64,000 nt of DNA from Villigracilis sp900696595. GTDB lineage: Bacteria > Chloroflexota > Anaerolineae > Anaerolineales > Villigracilaceae. Of the stretch, positions 15,111 to 24,287 are shown piece after piece. Position numbers and translations under genes: made by a program. The notes under the pieces were generated by a model that worked only from the letters and a program-made list of their open reading frames with translations, did no database searches and had not been told where the DNA came from. The stretch spans positions 1-64,000 of the forward strand of contig SZPH01000015.1 in assembly GCA_030263615.1 (NCBI GenBank), given 5' to 3'. Position 1 is the first letter of the stretch. Each line of letters opens with the position of its first letter.

Positions 15111-18100
15111 ATGAAGCGCGACCTGGATAAGAATTTCAACACCTTTATTTCATTCTTGCTGGGCGGCGGCGGGACGGGATTGATCTTCATTCCCCAACAC
15201 TTCGGCGTGGAAAGCGGGCTGTATTCCACCGGAATCCCCACCCTGACGGGGTTTGCCTGTTTTACATTTGCCATATTGTTGCAGGTAAGTTGCGTCTGGC
15301 GGTTCTCGAAAAAGCAGGAATTTCTTATTCAAGGGATAGCGGGCTTGTTGCTTTTCTTTTTATGCGCCCTGTACGCGGTCGGAGGACAGGGCGTGGGGAG
15401 CGCAGCCATGGGGATCGGCGGGGCGGCGCAGTTCGCCTACATCGCGCTATTCCATTTGGGACGGCTCGAAGCCTTCGATCTTTCACGTCCGGTCATTTCG
15501 CTTTTCACCTTTTCGGCGGGGTTGATCCTTGCGCCGTCGGCGTTTGAATCCGTCCATGCCGGCGCCCCTTCTCAACTTGCCGCGCTTTCCGCCGGTTTTC
15601 TCCTGACGGCGTTCGCGGCGGGGACGGTCGTGGTCTTTCCCGGTTTGCGGTTCGAAACTTTATGGGCGCGTCTTCAGATTCTCCCCTGGGCGATGTTAAG
15701 CGCGCTCATCGCCGCAGGCGTCGTGAATGAAAACCTTGTCCTGCCGGGGTCTGTGATTTTCTCGATTCTTTTCCTGCGGCAGATTCCCTGGGAGCGTCTC
15801 GAGATTCCCTTCGACGACATCCTTAGCCGCCGGGTCGTCGCAATTGGGTTTGCCGCCCAACTGGCGCATTTGATCTTCATGAGCGCCCTCCTGCACTTGG
15901 TTGACCCCGCCGTGAGCGCCGCCGCCCCGCTCACCGCCCGCGAAGCGGCGCTGGCATTCTTCCTGATCTTTTCGGCGTTGATCTATTATCTCGCCACAAC
16001 CGTGGTAATGACCACGAGCGGGCTGATCCAGGAATTGAACCGGAACAGCGGGACTGCCGCCGACTCCCTGCAATTGGGAGGGAGGATTGCGCGATATATC
16101 AAGCCGTTCATCATGACGCCGGAGGGCGTCCGCGGGCGCATTCAGGCGGACCAGATCAACACGCTCGCCCGTCAGGCGGCGATGGAAAAAAAACGAAGTT
16201 CGCAACTGACCCTGCTGCTGGAATTGAGCCGACAACTGGAAAACCAACTCGACCAGCCGGTTGCGGCGCAATTGGCGGTCAATACGCTCGAACGCGCCCT
16301 CAACTGCGCGCTCGCGACGGTCTTCATTCATGAAACGGAAAGCGGCGAATTCGCGCTGATCGCATCCGCCGGCAGGCATACAATCAACGTCCCTGCCGGC
16401 TATCGGCAGGACGCCTCCCAGGGCGTCATCGGGCGCGCGTTGCGGCAGAGGAAAACGCAGGTCGTCAACGACGCCCGACAGGGCGCGGAGTTCATCTCCT
16501 TCAAAGACGAAACAGACCTTTCGGGGCTGGCGGTTCCACTGGTCATGAACGGTCATGTCGCCGGGGCAATCACGGTCAACAACGAAAAGCCGAACGCCTT
16601 CGGAAGCGTCGAAATCGGCATGGCGGAAATGGTCGCCGAAGAATTGATCCGCGCCTGGGAACGCTCGGGGCATCATCAAAGACTGATGGCGCTCATCCAA
16701 ACCGGAAGTCAATTAACCTCAGCCCTCGACCCGGAGACCACCGCGCAGGAGGTCGCCTGGAGTTCGCGGGAAATACTACAGGCAAAATTCACCTTCATCT
16801 ACATCCAATTGGGACAGGAACGGAATTTCATTCAAAAAGCCTCCTCCGGCTCCGCCCCGATCCTGTTCGAAGCCATGAATGAAGCCTTTTCATCGGGCAA
16901 ACTGACAGACCTTGCCGGGCGCGCCGCACAACCGTTCCGCATCCGCGATGCGCGAAAATATCAAAAAACGGCCGGGTTGAAATTGGACCACGCCTCGCTT
17001 CGCAGTCTGATGGTCGTCCCCATCCGCTGGCATCAAGTGAACATCGGCGCCATCTTCGCCTTCGGGAAAAGGAACGAGACATTCTTCACGGAAAACGACG
17101 AATCGCTCGCAGAACTGATCTCCGTCCAGGCAAGCGGCGCTTTCGAAAGCGTCTGGCTTCAACAGGAATTACGCGCCAACCTGCGCATCACCTCCCTGTT
17201 GTACCGCCTGAGCAACCAGATCATCCTGGCGGAAAACATAGAAGACGCCGCCTCGGACATCGTCCAAACCGCCCACAAACTGGGAAAAAGCCTCGCAACC
17301 GGCATCGTCCTGTTCAACGCGCATGGAGCCGTTCTTGCAGAGGTCGGCATGGACGAACACGGCAGGCATGTTTCCATGGATCACCCGATGAGCCTCATCC
17401 GGGATTCGATGGACTCGGGACAGACAATCTACATCTCACAACAACCGTCCACCCTGCGCGTCTGCCTGCCGATCAAAACGCCGATCCGCAGTTACGGCGC
17501 GATCTGGATGGATTCCGCCGACGACCCGGGCGCCAAAGCCCCCGCCAACCCGAACGATCTGCAAGCGCTGGTCAACCAGGCGGCTGTAGCGCTGGAACGC
17601 TCGCTCCTGCTGGCGGAATCCAGACGGCAGGCAAAGGAAATCAAGGAAGCCTACCAGGCGCTCGAAGCCACCTACGACCAAACCCTCACTTCCCTCTCCT
17701 CGGCGCTGGACGCGCGCGACCGCGACACCGAAGGACACAGTTCGCGCGTTACGCGGCTGGCAGTCAAACTGGGGGAAAGACTCGGGTACTCGCAAGACCG
17801 GCTCAAGGCCCTGGAACGAGGCGCGCTCCTGCACGACATCGGCAAGATCGGCGTAAGCGACGCCATCCTCCACAAACCCGGCTCATTGACCGAAGATGAA
17901 TGGATCGTCATGAAACGCCACCCCGACATCGGCGCAAAGATCGTGGATGGAATCCCATTCCTCGAAGACACAATACCCGTGATTCGATTCCACCAGGAAC
18001 GCTGGGACGGATCGGGCTACCCGGCAGGATTGAAAGGCGCCGAGATACCCGAACTGGCGCGTTTATTCGCCGTGATAGACGCCTTCGACGCGCTCACCAG

Positions 18101-18242
18101 CAACCGACCCTATCGCCAAAAAATTTCAACCGAAGAAGCGCTCGCCTACCTGCGCGAACAGGCGGGCGTTCTTTTCGACCCCGCCATGACCGCTCAATTC
18201 GAAAACATGCTCCTCGACAACCCCGGGCTATTGCAAGGCTAA
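15111..18242 (+). CDS. Membrane sensor with GAF domains and HD-GYP c-di-GMP phosphodiesterase domain
   Basis: 1043 residues. The first 300 contain eight or nine membrane segments. Two to three GAF-type domains follow (about 360-520, 530-680 and 690-830), then a short coiled coil and an HD-GYP domain at about 860-1030. HD-GYP motifs: HDIGKIG with the metal-binding HD, MKRHPDIG, and FHQERWDGSGYPAGL. The usual HHE triplet is HQE here, a variant I expect to be tolerated. The domain hydrolyses cyclic di-GMP. The ATG at 15111 has no ribosome binding site; a TATGCT box at 15093-15098 suggests a very short leader. Its stop overlaps that of the convergent threonine aldolase gene. Confidence 0.88.
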   Translation: MKRDLDKNFNTFISFLLGGGGTGLIFIPQHFGVESGLYSTGIPTLTGFACFTFAILLQVSCVWRFSKKQEFLIQGIAGLLLFFLCALYAVGGQGVGSAAMGIGGAAQFAYIALFHLGRLEAFDLSRPVISLFTFSAGLILAPSAFESVHAGAPSQLAALSAGFLLTAFAAGTVVVFPGLRFETLWARLQILPWAMLSALIAAGVVNENLVLPGSVIFSILFLRQIPWERLEIPFDDILSRRVVAIGFAAQLAHLIFMSALLHLVDPAVSAAAPLTAREAALAFFLIFSALIYYLATTVVMTTSGLIQELNRNSGTAADSLQLGGRIARYIKPFIMTPEGVRGRIQADQINTLARQAAMEKKRSSQLTLLLELSRQLENQLDQPVAAQLAVNTLERALNCALATVFIHETESGEFALIASAGRHTINVPAGYRQDASQGVIGRALRQRKTQVVNDARQGAEFISFKDETDLSGLAVPLVMNGHVAGAITVNNEKPNAFGSVEIGMAEMVAEELIRAWERSGHHQRLMALIQTGSQLTSALDPETTAQEVAWSSREILQAKFTFIYIQLGQERNFIQKASSGSAPILFEAMNEAFSSGKLTDLAGRAAQPFRIRDARKYQKTAGLKLDHASLRSLMVVPIRWHQVNIGAIFAFGKRNETFFTENDESLAELISVQASGAFESVWLQQELRANLRITSLLYRLSNQIILAENIEDAASDIVQTAHKLGKSLATGIVLFNAHGAVLAEVGMDEHGRHVSMDHPMSLIRDSMDSGQTIYISQQPSTLRVCLPIKTPIRSYGAIWMDSADDPGAKAPANPNDLQALVNQAAVALERSLLLAESRRQAKEIKEAYQALEATYDQTLTSLSSALDARDRDTEGHSSRVTRLAVKLGERLGYSQDRLKALERGALLHDIGKIGVSDAILHKPGSLTEDEWIVMKRHPDIGAKIVDGIPFLEDTIPVIRFHQERWDGSGYPAGLKGAEIPELARLFAVIDAFDALTSNRPYRQKISTEEALAYLREQAGVLFDPAMTAQFENMLLDNPGLLQG

Positions 18243-19282
18243 CCCCCTTGCGCAAGAACCTCGCGCATCGCCGCCGTCGTTTTTTCCACCCCGGCATCGT
18301 CCACCCAATAATGCGTAACAAGACGAAACTCGCGCGGCGCCGACCAATCCACCAACACGCCCCTCTTTTTCATTTCTTCGACGACCTGATCCTCCGTCAG
18401 GCGGATGGCTTCCTCCAATTTGAAATACACCATGTTGGAGGAAGGCTTCGCCTCGACTCTTAAACCCGGAACCTGTTTCAGCGCTTCAAACAGTTTCTTC
18501 GCCCGGGCGTGATCCTGCTTAAGCCGCCCCGTCATCTTTTCCAGCGAGACCAGCCCAGCCGCCGCCAGCGCTCCTGCCTGACGCATCCCGCCGCCCAGCA
18601 TTTTGCGCAAACGGAACGCCTTCGCAATGAAACCCCGCGTCCCGGCGATCATCGAACCGACCGGCGAAGCCAGCCCCTTGCTCAAACAAAACATGACCGA
18701 ATCCGCGGGCGCGACAAGCGCTTTTACATCCACATCCAAAGCCGCCGCCGCGTTGAAGATACGCGCGCCGTCAATGTGGAACTTCAAGCCGTATTCTTTT
18801 GCCAGTTCACCCACTTGTTTTGTATATTCCACAGTCAACGGAATCCCGCCGCAAACATTTTGCGTGTTCTCGATACACACCAGCCGCGTGACCGCGCGAT
18901 GCTGATCGTCGGGCTGGATCGCGTTACGGATGTCTTCGAGACGGAGAGTCCCGTCTTTCTGGTTTGGGATCGCATGTGGATACGCCCCGCCCAATGCGGA
19001 CATCCCCCCCGCTTCATTCATATAAATATGCGACCTATCCCCGCAAACGACCTCTTCTCCGCGCGCGCAATGCGCCATGATCGCGATCAAATTCCCCATC
19101 GTCCCCGAAGGGACGAATAAGGACGCTTCTTTTCCAAGCATCTCCGCCGCCTTCGCCTGCAATTTATTCACGGTCGGGTCGTCGCCGTAGACGTCATCCC
19201 CCACTTCCGCAGTCGCCATCGCCTCGCGCATCTCCGGCGTGGGTTTGGTGACGGTGTCGGAGCGCAAGTCAATGTAGTCCAT
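18239..19282 (-). CDS. ltaE: Low-specificity L-threonine aldolase
   Basis: 347 residues, a PLP enzyme that splits L-threonine or allo-threonine into glycine and acetaldehyde. The N-terminus SDTVTKPTPEMREAM and GDDVYGDDPTVN are family hallmarks, and the PLP lysine lies in FCLSKGLASPVGS. It is convergent with the HD-GYP gene, and the two stop codons overlap inside the bases CTAA at 18239-18242, leaving no room for a terminator between them. Confidence 0.94.
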   Translation of the reverse strand: MDYIDLRSDTVTKPTPEMREAMATAEVGDDVYGDDPTVNKLQAKAAEMLGKEASLFVPSGTMGNLIAIMAHCARGEEVVCGDRSHIYMNEAGGMSALGGAYPHAIPNQKDGTLRLEDIRNAIQPDDQHRAVTRLVCIENTQNVCGGIPLTVEYTKQVGELAKEYGLKFHIDGARIFNAAAALDVDVKALVAPADSVMFCLSKGLASPVGSMIAGTRGFIAKAFRLRKMLGGGMRQAGALAAAGLVSLEKMTGRLKQDHARAKKLFEALKQVPGLRVEAKPSSNMVYFKLEEAIRLTEDQVVEEMKKRGVLVDWSAPREFRLVTHYWVDDAGVEKTTAAMREVLAQGG

Positions 19283-19315
19283 AAGTTGTTCTCCGATTCA
19301 GAGTTTACCCCAACC

Positions 19316-19490
19316 GCAAGAAAGCCGCAAAATTTCCAATCCCCGCCCCACATATCCCGTGACAGGAAACTCCCGTCGCTGACATCGAAATACCGCGCCC
19401 GCAGATACACCAAATCGCCGGAGCGCTGCTCGCCCGTGAAGCCGTAGGCGGTTTGCGAGGCTCCACTGGCGGAGATCATTCCATTCCCTA
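19316..19490 (-). pseudogene. Remnant of an RHS-repeat core region
   Basis: Minus-strand translation reads SQTAYGFTGEQRSGDLVYLR, then ARYFDVSDGSFLSRDMWGGD. This is the conserved C-terminal core of RHS/YD-repeat proteins, which are normally over 1000 residues long. Only about 55 residues remain, with no repeats, no upstream domain and no start of its own; it overlaps the last codons of rluD and runs into the ltaE leader. It is a fossil of an RHS gene or of an RHS tip cassette. Confidence 0.75.
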
Positions 19491-20408
19491 CCGCCCCGCC
19501 TGCTCCAACACAACCTTCAACTCAACCGGCAAATCCGCCTCGAAGGTTCTGGGCGTGGATTCGCCCGGCAGGACAATCTTCAACTTCGCCGCGTGCAAAA
19601 AATGACGCTTGATCTCGAGGCTGGGGTTTCTTTTTCCATACACAGCATCGCCCACGATCGGACACCCCAAAAACTGACAGTGCAGGCGGATTTGGTGAGT
19701 CCGTCCCGTCAACGGATGGACTTCGAGCAAGGTGTGCTTCTTGAAAGACTCCAGCGTTTTGTATTCGCTGACCGCCTCGCGTCCCTTCCCCGGCTGGAGG
19801 ATCGCCATCTTCTTTCTATGGCTTGGGTCGCGCCCGATGGGAGCCTCCACGCGCCCGGCGGGGGTTTTCGGTTTGCCGTCCACAAGCGCCAGATAGGTCT
19901 TTTCCACTTTCCGCAAGCGAAACTGGTCTTGCAGCCAGTTGTGGGCGCGCTCGTTCTTCGCCAGCACGATCAAGCCGGATGTATCCTTATCAAGGCGATG
20001 CACGAGTCCGGGGCGTTCCTCGCCGCCGATGCCTTCCAAATCCGGGTCATAGCCGAGAACCGCGTTGACCAGCGTCCCTGAAAGATGCCCCGCCGCCGGG
20101 TGGACGACCATCCCCGCCGGTTTGTTGACCACGATCAAATCGTCGTTCTCGAAAACAATATCGAGCGGGATATTCTCCGCAACCAAACCGCCCGGCATGG
20201 GCGGCGGGATTCGCACTTCGATATCGTCGCCGTCCTCGATGCTTTGCCCCGCCTTCTTCGCCGCCGCGCCGTTGACCGTGACGAATCCGTCCGCGATCAA
20301 ACCCTGGATGCGCGCGCGCGAAAACTCCGGCAGACGGGAGACGAGATATTTATCCAACCGGTCGGGGTTCTGTTCGTCGTAGTGGAATGTCTCGACCCGT
20401 TCGCTCAT
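19488..20408 (-). CDS. rluD: Pseudouridine synthase of the RluA/RluD family
   Basis: 306 residues. An N-terminal S4 RNA-binding domain (RLDKYLVSRLPEFSRARIQ) is joined to the catalytic domain with HRLDKDTSGLIVLAKN, whose aspartate is the nucleophile, and GRTHQIRLH. Domain order and length fit RluD, which modifies 23S rRNA helix 69; the exact target is inferred. The start codon overlaps the stop of the upstream lspA gene (ATGA), so they are translationally coupled. Confidence 0.92.
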   Translation of the reverse strand: MSERVETFHYDEQNPDRLDKYLVSRLPEFSRARIQGLIADGFVTVNGAAAKKAGQSIEDGDDIEVRIPPPMPGGLVAENIPLDIVFENDDLIVVNKPAGMVVHPAAGHLSGTLVNAVLGYDPDLEGIGGEERPGLVHRLDKDTSGLIVLAKNERAHNWLQDQFRLRKVEKTYLALVDGKPKTPAGRVEAPIGRDPSHRKKMAILQPGKGREAVSEYKTLESFKKHTLLEVHPLTGRTHQIRLHCQFLGCPIVGDAVYGKRNPSLEIKRHFLHAAKLKIVLPGESTPRTFEADLPVELKVVLEQAGR

Positions 20409-20953
20409 GGATTCCCTTCATCGCGCGAGGTTTTATCGGCTACGGGTTGTTTCCGTTCCTGAAGCCAGAACAGAATCACCAGCATCGCGACGCTGACATT
20501 GATGCTCGCATCCGCGACGTTGAAAATATAAAACGCGCCGATGGAAATGAAATCGGTCACCGCGCCGAACAGCAGGCGGTCAATCAGGTTGCCGACCGCG
20601 CCGCCGAGATAGATTCCGCCCGCCGCCCACATCCAGCGGTTATCGTCCTCCATTTTGGAGACAAAATAAAGAATGCCCCCGACGATCAGAAAAGTCAAAA
20701 CGATGAAAACAAGGTTTCCATCCTGAAACATCCCAAACGAAGCGCCGCGGTTTTCGATATGCGTAAATCGCGCGTAAGGCGAAAGCCATTCGAGCCAGCC
20801 CGGCAGGAAGGAAGTCCCCAGGGGTATATCGCGCCGCGCTAACCACTTCGTCCACTGGTCGAGGGCGATGACAGCCAGCGCGCAGGCGGTAAAGATAAAA
20901 AAGCGCCCGCGGCGCGTGTGATTTTTTTCGTCGGCGATTTTCGATTCTTCCAC
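20405..20953 (-). CDS. lspA: Lipoprotein signal peptidase II, copy 1
   Basis: 182 residues starting at GTG, with four membrane segments. It cleaves the signal peptide of lipid-modified pre-lipoproteins. Both catalytic aspartates are present: GNLIDRLLFG and FNVADASINV. ALDQWTKW near the N-terminus is a family hallmark. It follows the second lspA copy by eight bases and overlaps rluD by four, forming an lspA-lspA-rluD operon; lspA next to rluD is a very common arrangement. Confidence 0.93.
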   Translation of the reverse strand: MEESKIADEKNHTRRGRFFIFTACALAVIALDQWTKWLARRDIPLGTSFLPGWLEWLSPYARFTHIENRGASFGMFQDGNLVFIVLTFLIVGGILYFVSKMEDDNRWMWAAGGIYLGGAVGNLIDRLLFGAVTDFISIGAFYIFNVADASINVSVAMLVILFWLQERKQPVADKTSRDEGNP

Positions 20954-20961
20954 TTATTCCA

Positions 20962-21459
20962 TCACCCTTCCTTCGCCGGTTCTGCGCCAGCCGCCGCCGC
21001 TTTCAACTTCTCCTCGCGTTCCTTGAGCCAGACGCCCAGCAAGAGAACCGCCACGCCCACCGATATGGAGGCGTCGGCTATATTGAACACGGGAAACGCG
21101 CCAATGGAGATGAAATCCGTGACCTTGCCCATCATCAGGCGGTCAATCAAATTTCCCAGCGCGCCGCCCAATTGCAAGCCCATCGCCAGCCTCAACGTCC
21201 AGTCGCTGTTTTCAACGCGCGGATAATAATAGAGGATCGCGCCGATCACAACGAAGGCGAGGATCGTAAAGACCAGGTTGCCGTTTTGAAACATGCCGAA
21301 CGCCGCCCCGCTGTTATACCAATGCACGAAACGCGCGTAGGGACCCAGCCACGCCAGCCAGTCCGGAAGCCACTGCCCGCCGAATTCGATGTTCGCGCGC
21401 GCCCACCACTTCGTCCATTGATCGAGCGCGACCGAAATCCCCGTAATGCCGAATAACAT
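20962..21459 (-). CDS. lspA: Lipoprotein signal peptidase II, copy 2
   Basis: 165 residues from the ATG at 21459, preceded by AAGGA seven bases away; a longer frame to 21618 runs through a repeat and lacks signals. Four membrane segments. The catalytic motifs GNLIDRLMMG and FNIADASISV are intact, and ALDQWTKWWAR matches copy 1. The copies share most residues around the active site but differ in both tails, so this is a tandem duplication that has diverged. Both look functional. Confidence 0.92.
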   Translation of the reverse strand: MLFGITGISVALDQWTKWWARANIEFGGQWLPDWLAWLGPYARFVHWYNSGAAFGMFQNGNLVFTILAFVVIGAILYYYPRVENSDWTLRLAMGLQLGGALGNLIDRLMMGKVTDFISIGAFPVFNIADASISVGVAVLLLGVWLKEREEKLKAAAAGAEPAKEG

Positions 21460-21514
21460 CAAATAATCCTTCACCGCTGAATTCAATATACACCTCATAA
21501 CGATTGGCGCGCGT

Positions 21515-21542
21515 ATTATGCCATAGCGCTGTTGTGCCGCAA
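21515..21542 (-). promoter_or_regulatory. Promoter-like end of a dyad repeat, upstream of lspA
   Basis: On the minus strand, TTGCGG (21542-21537) and CATAAT (21520-21515) are 16 bases apart. The bases between are conserved with the promoter-like end of the repeat at 35374-35401. It points at the lspA-lspA-rluD operon, about 50 bases before the start codon chosen. Confidence 0.5.
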
Positions 21543-21583
21543 ACTTCAGTTTGCGCCGGGCAGGCAAGGTGAACCTTGCGGCG
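21537..21583. repeat. Dyad repeat CCGCAAACTTCAGTTTGCG with AAGGTGAACCTT arm
   Basis: GCAAAC-TTCA-GTTTGC (about 21539-21554) is followed by GCAAGGTGAACCTTGC. Two adjacent dyads, the first identical to the unit repeated in tandem at 35390-35604. It sits in the leader region of the lspA operon. Confidence 0.75.
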
Positions 21584-21661
21584 CGAATAAAAATCTTCGC
21601 GGTCAACGCGGTTTTCACAGGGCAATACTACAACCGCGTGGAACAAACCTGCAGATTTGTT

Positions 21662-22780
21662 CTACGAAACAAACACCCGCGGCACGCGCGCGCCGATGCT
21701 GGTCATCACTTCGTATTCGTTCGTCCCCGCCCAATCCGCGAGTTCTTCGGGCTCAATTCCATCGCCGAGCAAAATCACTTCATCTCCGACAGATATTTCA
21801 TCGCCGCCCGCGTCCGCCATGAATTGATCCATGCAGATGCGCCCCACCTGCGGGTAGGATTTCCCATTGATGAGGACTCTGGCCTGATTGGTCATGCGGC
21901 GGGAATATCCGTCGGCGTAGCCGCAGGGGATGGTGACGATCCGCCTCGGACTCCCTTCGACCTTCCACAACGCCCCGTAGCCGATTCCACGCCCGGGCTG
22001 TGTGACCTTGCTGTACGCCACCTTCGATTTCCAGGTCAAAGCGGTTTTCACGTCAATGGCTTTGGGAATATCGCGTCCCGGATACACGCCGTAGGACAAA
22101 ACGCCGGGGCGCACCAAATCAAAATATCCTTCGGGCAGGTTCAGAATCCCGCCGGAGTTGCAAAGATGCCGGACCGGCGGAACGGGCAGGCTGTGTTTTT
22201 CATAAAGGCGCAAAACTTCTTGAAACCGCTCCAGTTGCGCGCGCGGGGGAATCACATGGGCGGGCAATCCATCCGTTTCGATCAGTTCAGAGTTCGCCAG
22301 ATGGGAATATATCCCTTCCACGTTTAAGTGGCGGCTCCTGGACGCCGCGAGGATGAAATCCTCCGCTTCATCCTGGCGGACTCCGACGCGCTCCATTCCG
22401 GTGTCAATCTTCAGGTGGACGGTCAAACGCTTGCGGGCAGACTCAGCCAAATGGTCAGCCGCCCGCAACAGGTCGGGGGATGAGGCGGCGAGGGTCAGGT
22501 CATGTTCGAGAAACAAAGGCAGTTGGTCGGCGAGAGTCCCGCCGGACACTAAAATCGGTTTTTTGATTCCAAGCTGGCGCAATTGAATCCCCTCTTCAAC
22601 CAGCGCGACTCCCATCATATCCACAAACGGTTCGATGAACGGCGCGACGCCCTCGACGCCGTGACCGTAGGCGTTGGCTTTGACCATCGGCATGACCTTC
22701 GCGCCGCCGACATGCGCGCGGATGGCTTTGATGTTTTTTTCGAGTTGGGTAAGATTTATTTCGAGATAAGTTGGGCGCAT
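21662..22780 (-). CDS. alr: Alanine racemase
   Basis: 372 residues. PLP enzyme that makes D-alanine for peptidoglycan. The PLP lysine is in MVKANAYGHG near residue 33-42, the catalytic tyrosine region is PGRGIGYGALW, and the C-terminal beta domain carries GRICMDQFMAD. Length is typical. It starts eight bases after the stop of the cysteine/cystathionine synthase gene and is probably co-transcribed with it. Confidence 0.95.
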   Translation of the reverse strand: MRPTYLEINLTQLEKNIKAIRAHVGGAKVMPMVKANAYGHGVEGVAPFIEPFVDMMGVALVEEGIQLRQLGIKKPILVSGGTLADQLPLFLEHDLTLAASSPDLLRAADHLAESARKRLTVHLKIDTGMERVGVRQDEAEDFILAASRSRHLNVEGIYSHLANSELIETDGLPAHVIPPRAQLERFQEVLRLYEKHSLPVPPVRHLCNSGGILNLPEGYFDLVRPGVLSYGVYPGRDIPKAIDVKTALTWKSKVAYSKVTQPGRGIGYGALWKVEGSPRRIVTIPCGYADGYSRRMTNQARVLINGKSYPQVGRICMDQFMADAGGDEISVGDEVILLGDGIEPEELADWAGTNEYEVMTSIGARVPRVFVS

Positions 22781-22788
22781 GACGGTTT

Positions 22789-24201
22789 CTATATCTTCCC
22801 CGCCACATAATCCAAAACGTCAATTTTCGTGAGGATGCCGACCGGCTTGCTGTTCTCGGCCACGATCAGCGCGTAACCGGCGGTGAGCGAGGGCATGGCA
22901 TCTTCCAAAGAAGTCTCCGGCGGGAAGACCGCGCCCGCGTTTTGCACCAGCGAATCGATCGTTTCATCCTGGCTGTGTTCGTGACGATCGAGCAGATGAC
23001 TGAGCAGGTCCACTTCTTCGATCAGCCCGACGAGCGAGCCGTCGGCGCCGACGACGGGCATTTGCGAAACCGCATTCTGGTGCATGACCGAAACGATTTT
23101 TCGGATGGAGTCGCCCAGCGTGGCAGTGAGCAAAGCCTTGTTCGGCTTGGCGATCAACAGGTCGCCGAGAGCCGTCTCGCCGAACTCCATCGAGAGGAAA
23201 CCGAACTCGCGCATCCATTTGTCGTCGTAGAACTTGGAGAGATAACGCGAACCCGAATCCGGCAGAATGACGACCGGCAAACGCCCAGGCTGAAGTTTGC
23301 GGCAATACTTGATCGCCCCCGCAATCGCGGAGCCGGACGAGCCGCCCGCAAAGATTCCCTCCTGCCGCACAAGCGCGCGCGCCCATAAAAACGACTCTTT
23401 ATCCCCGGCGCGTTCGATGGCGTCCACATACTCGATGTCCATCGTGGAGGGAAGAAAGTCTTCGCCGATGCCTTCCACTTTATAGGTCTTGGGATACGCG
23501 CCGGGCGGAATGACGCCCTTGTTCTGCCAGATCTCGGTCAGGATCGAACCTTCGATGTCAATGCCCACAATGGTGATTTTGGGATTCTTCGATTTGAGAT
23601 AACGCCCCACGCCGGTGATCGTCCCGCCGGTGCCGATGCCGATGATGACATCGGTCACTTTGCCGTCGGTCTGCTCCCAAATTTCGGGACCGGTCGTCAG
23701 CACATGCGTTTGCGGGTTATCGGGGTTGTGATATTGGTTTGCGAGAATCGCATTCGGCGTTTCGCGCGCGAACTTTTTGGCGACCTCGTAATAAGAACGC
23801 GGATCGTCGGGCCCCACAGCGGTCGGAGTAATGACCACCTTCGCCCCGTATGCCCGCAATAAAAGAATCTTTTCGTTGCTCATTTTGTCCGGCATGACGA
23901 AGATGGTCTTATAGCCCTTCAACGCCGCCGCAATTGCCAGCCCGACCCCCGTGTTGCCGGATGTCGCCTCGACGATCGTCCCGCCCGGTTTGATCTCTCC
24001 GCGCTTTTCCGCTTGTTCAATGATGTTCGCCCCCACCCGATCCTTGACCGAGCCGCCGGGGTTCATAAATTCAAGTTTCGCATAAAGCGGAACGGGCAGG
24101 TCTTTGCCGATGCGCTCCAGTTTGACGAGCGGCGTGTTCCCCACCGCGCCGAGGATGTTGTTGAATACCCGCTTTTCCTTTGATTCAGATAAGGCTGTCA
24201 T
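22789..24201 (-). CDS. Cystathionine beta-synthase / cysteine synthase with two CBS domains
   Basis: 470 residues. The N-terminal 320 residues are a fold-type II PLP enzyme: GSVKDRVG holds the PLP lysine, TSGNTGVGLA the substrate loop, and GIGTGGTITGVG the phosphate loop. The C-terminal 130 residues contain two CBS motifs (TLGDSIRKIVSVMHQNAVSQ and the end TKIDVLDYVAG), which usually bind adenosyl ligands. There is no haem domain. It either makes cystathionine from serine and homocysteine or cysteine from O-acetylserine; the CBS tail favours the first. AAGGAG precedes the ATG. Confidence 0.9.
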   Translation of the reverse strand: MTALSESKEKRVFNNILGAVGNTPLVKLERIGKDLPVPLYAKLEFMNPGGSVKDRVGANIIEQAEKRGEIKPGGTIVEATSGNTGVGLAIAAALKGYKTIFVMPDKMSNEKILLLRAYGAKVVITPTAVGPDDPRSYYEVAKKFARETPNAILANQYHNPDNPQTHVLTTGPEIWEQTDGKVTDVIIGIGTGGTITGVGRYLKSKNPKITIVGIDIEGSILTEIWQNKGVIPPGAYPKTYKVEGIGEDFLPSTMDIEYVDAIERAGDKESFLWARALVRQEGIFAGGSSGSAIAGAIKYCRKLQPGRLPVVILPDSGSRYLSKFYDDKWMREFGFLSMEFGETALGDLLIAKPNKALLTATLGDSIRKIVSVMHQNAVSQMPVVGADGSLVGLIEEVDLLSHLLDRHEHSQDETIDSLVQNAGAVFPPETSLEDAMPSLTAGYALIVAENSKPVGILTKIDVLDYVAGKI

Positions 24202-24274
24202 TCTCTCTCCTTGGTCGGGGATATTTTACCAGCGCGAAGCGGGCAGCGAAAAGCGGGCGTCCCGTTTTTTCGAT

Positions 24275-24280
24275 TAGAAT
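24275..24280 (+). promoter_or_regulatory. -10-like box (TAGAAT) seven bases before a start codon
   Basis: TAGAAT ends seven bases before the ATG at 24288, with no ribosome binding site between. It fits the leaderless pattern seen better at 30553 and 63466. Confidence 0.35.
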
Positions 24281-24287
24281 TCCATCC

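Noticed and set aside
20962..21618. Longer lspA copy 2 starting at 21618
   Set aside because: The extra N-terminus translates a dyad repeat and a promoter-like site, and has no start signals. ATG at 21459 has AAGGA and gives the normal LspA N-terminus.
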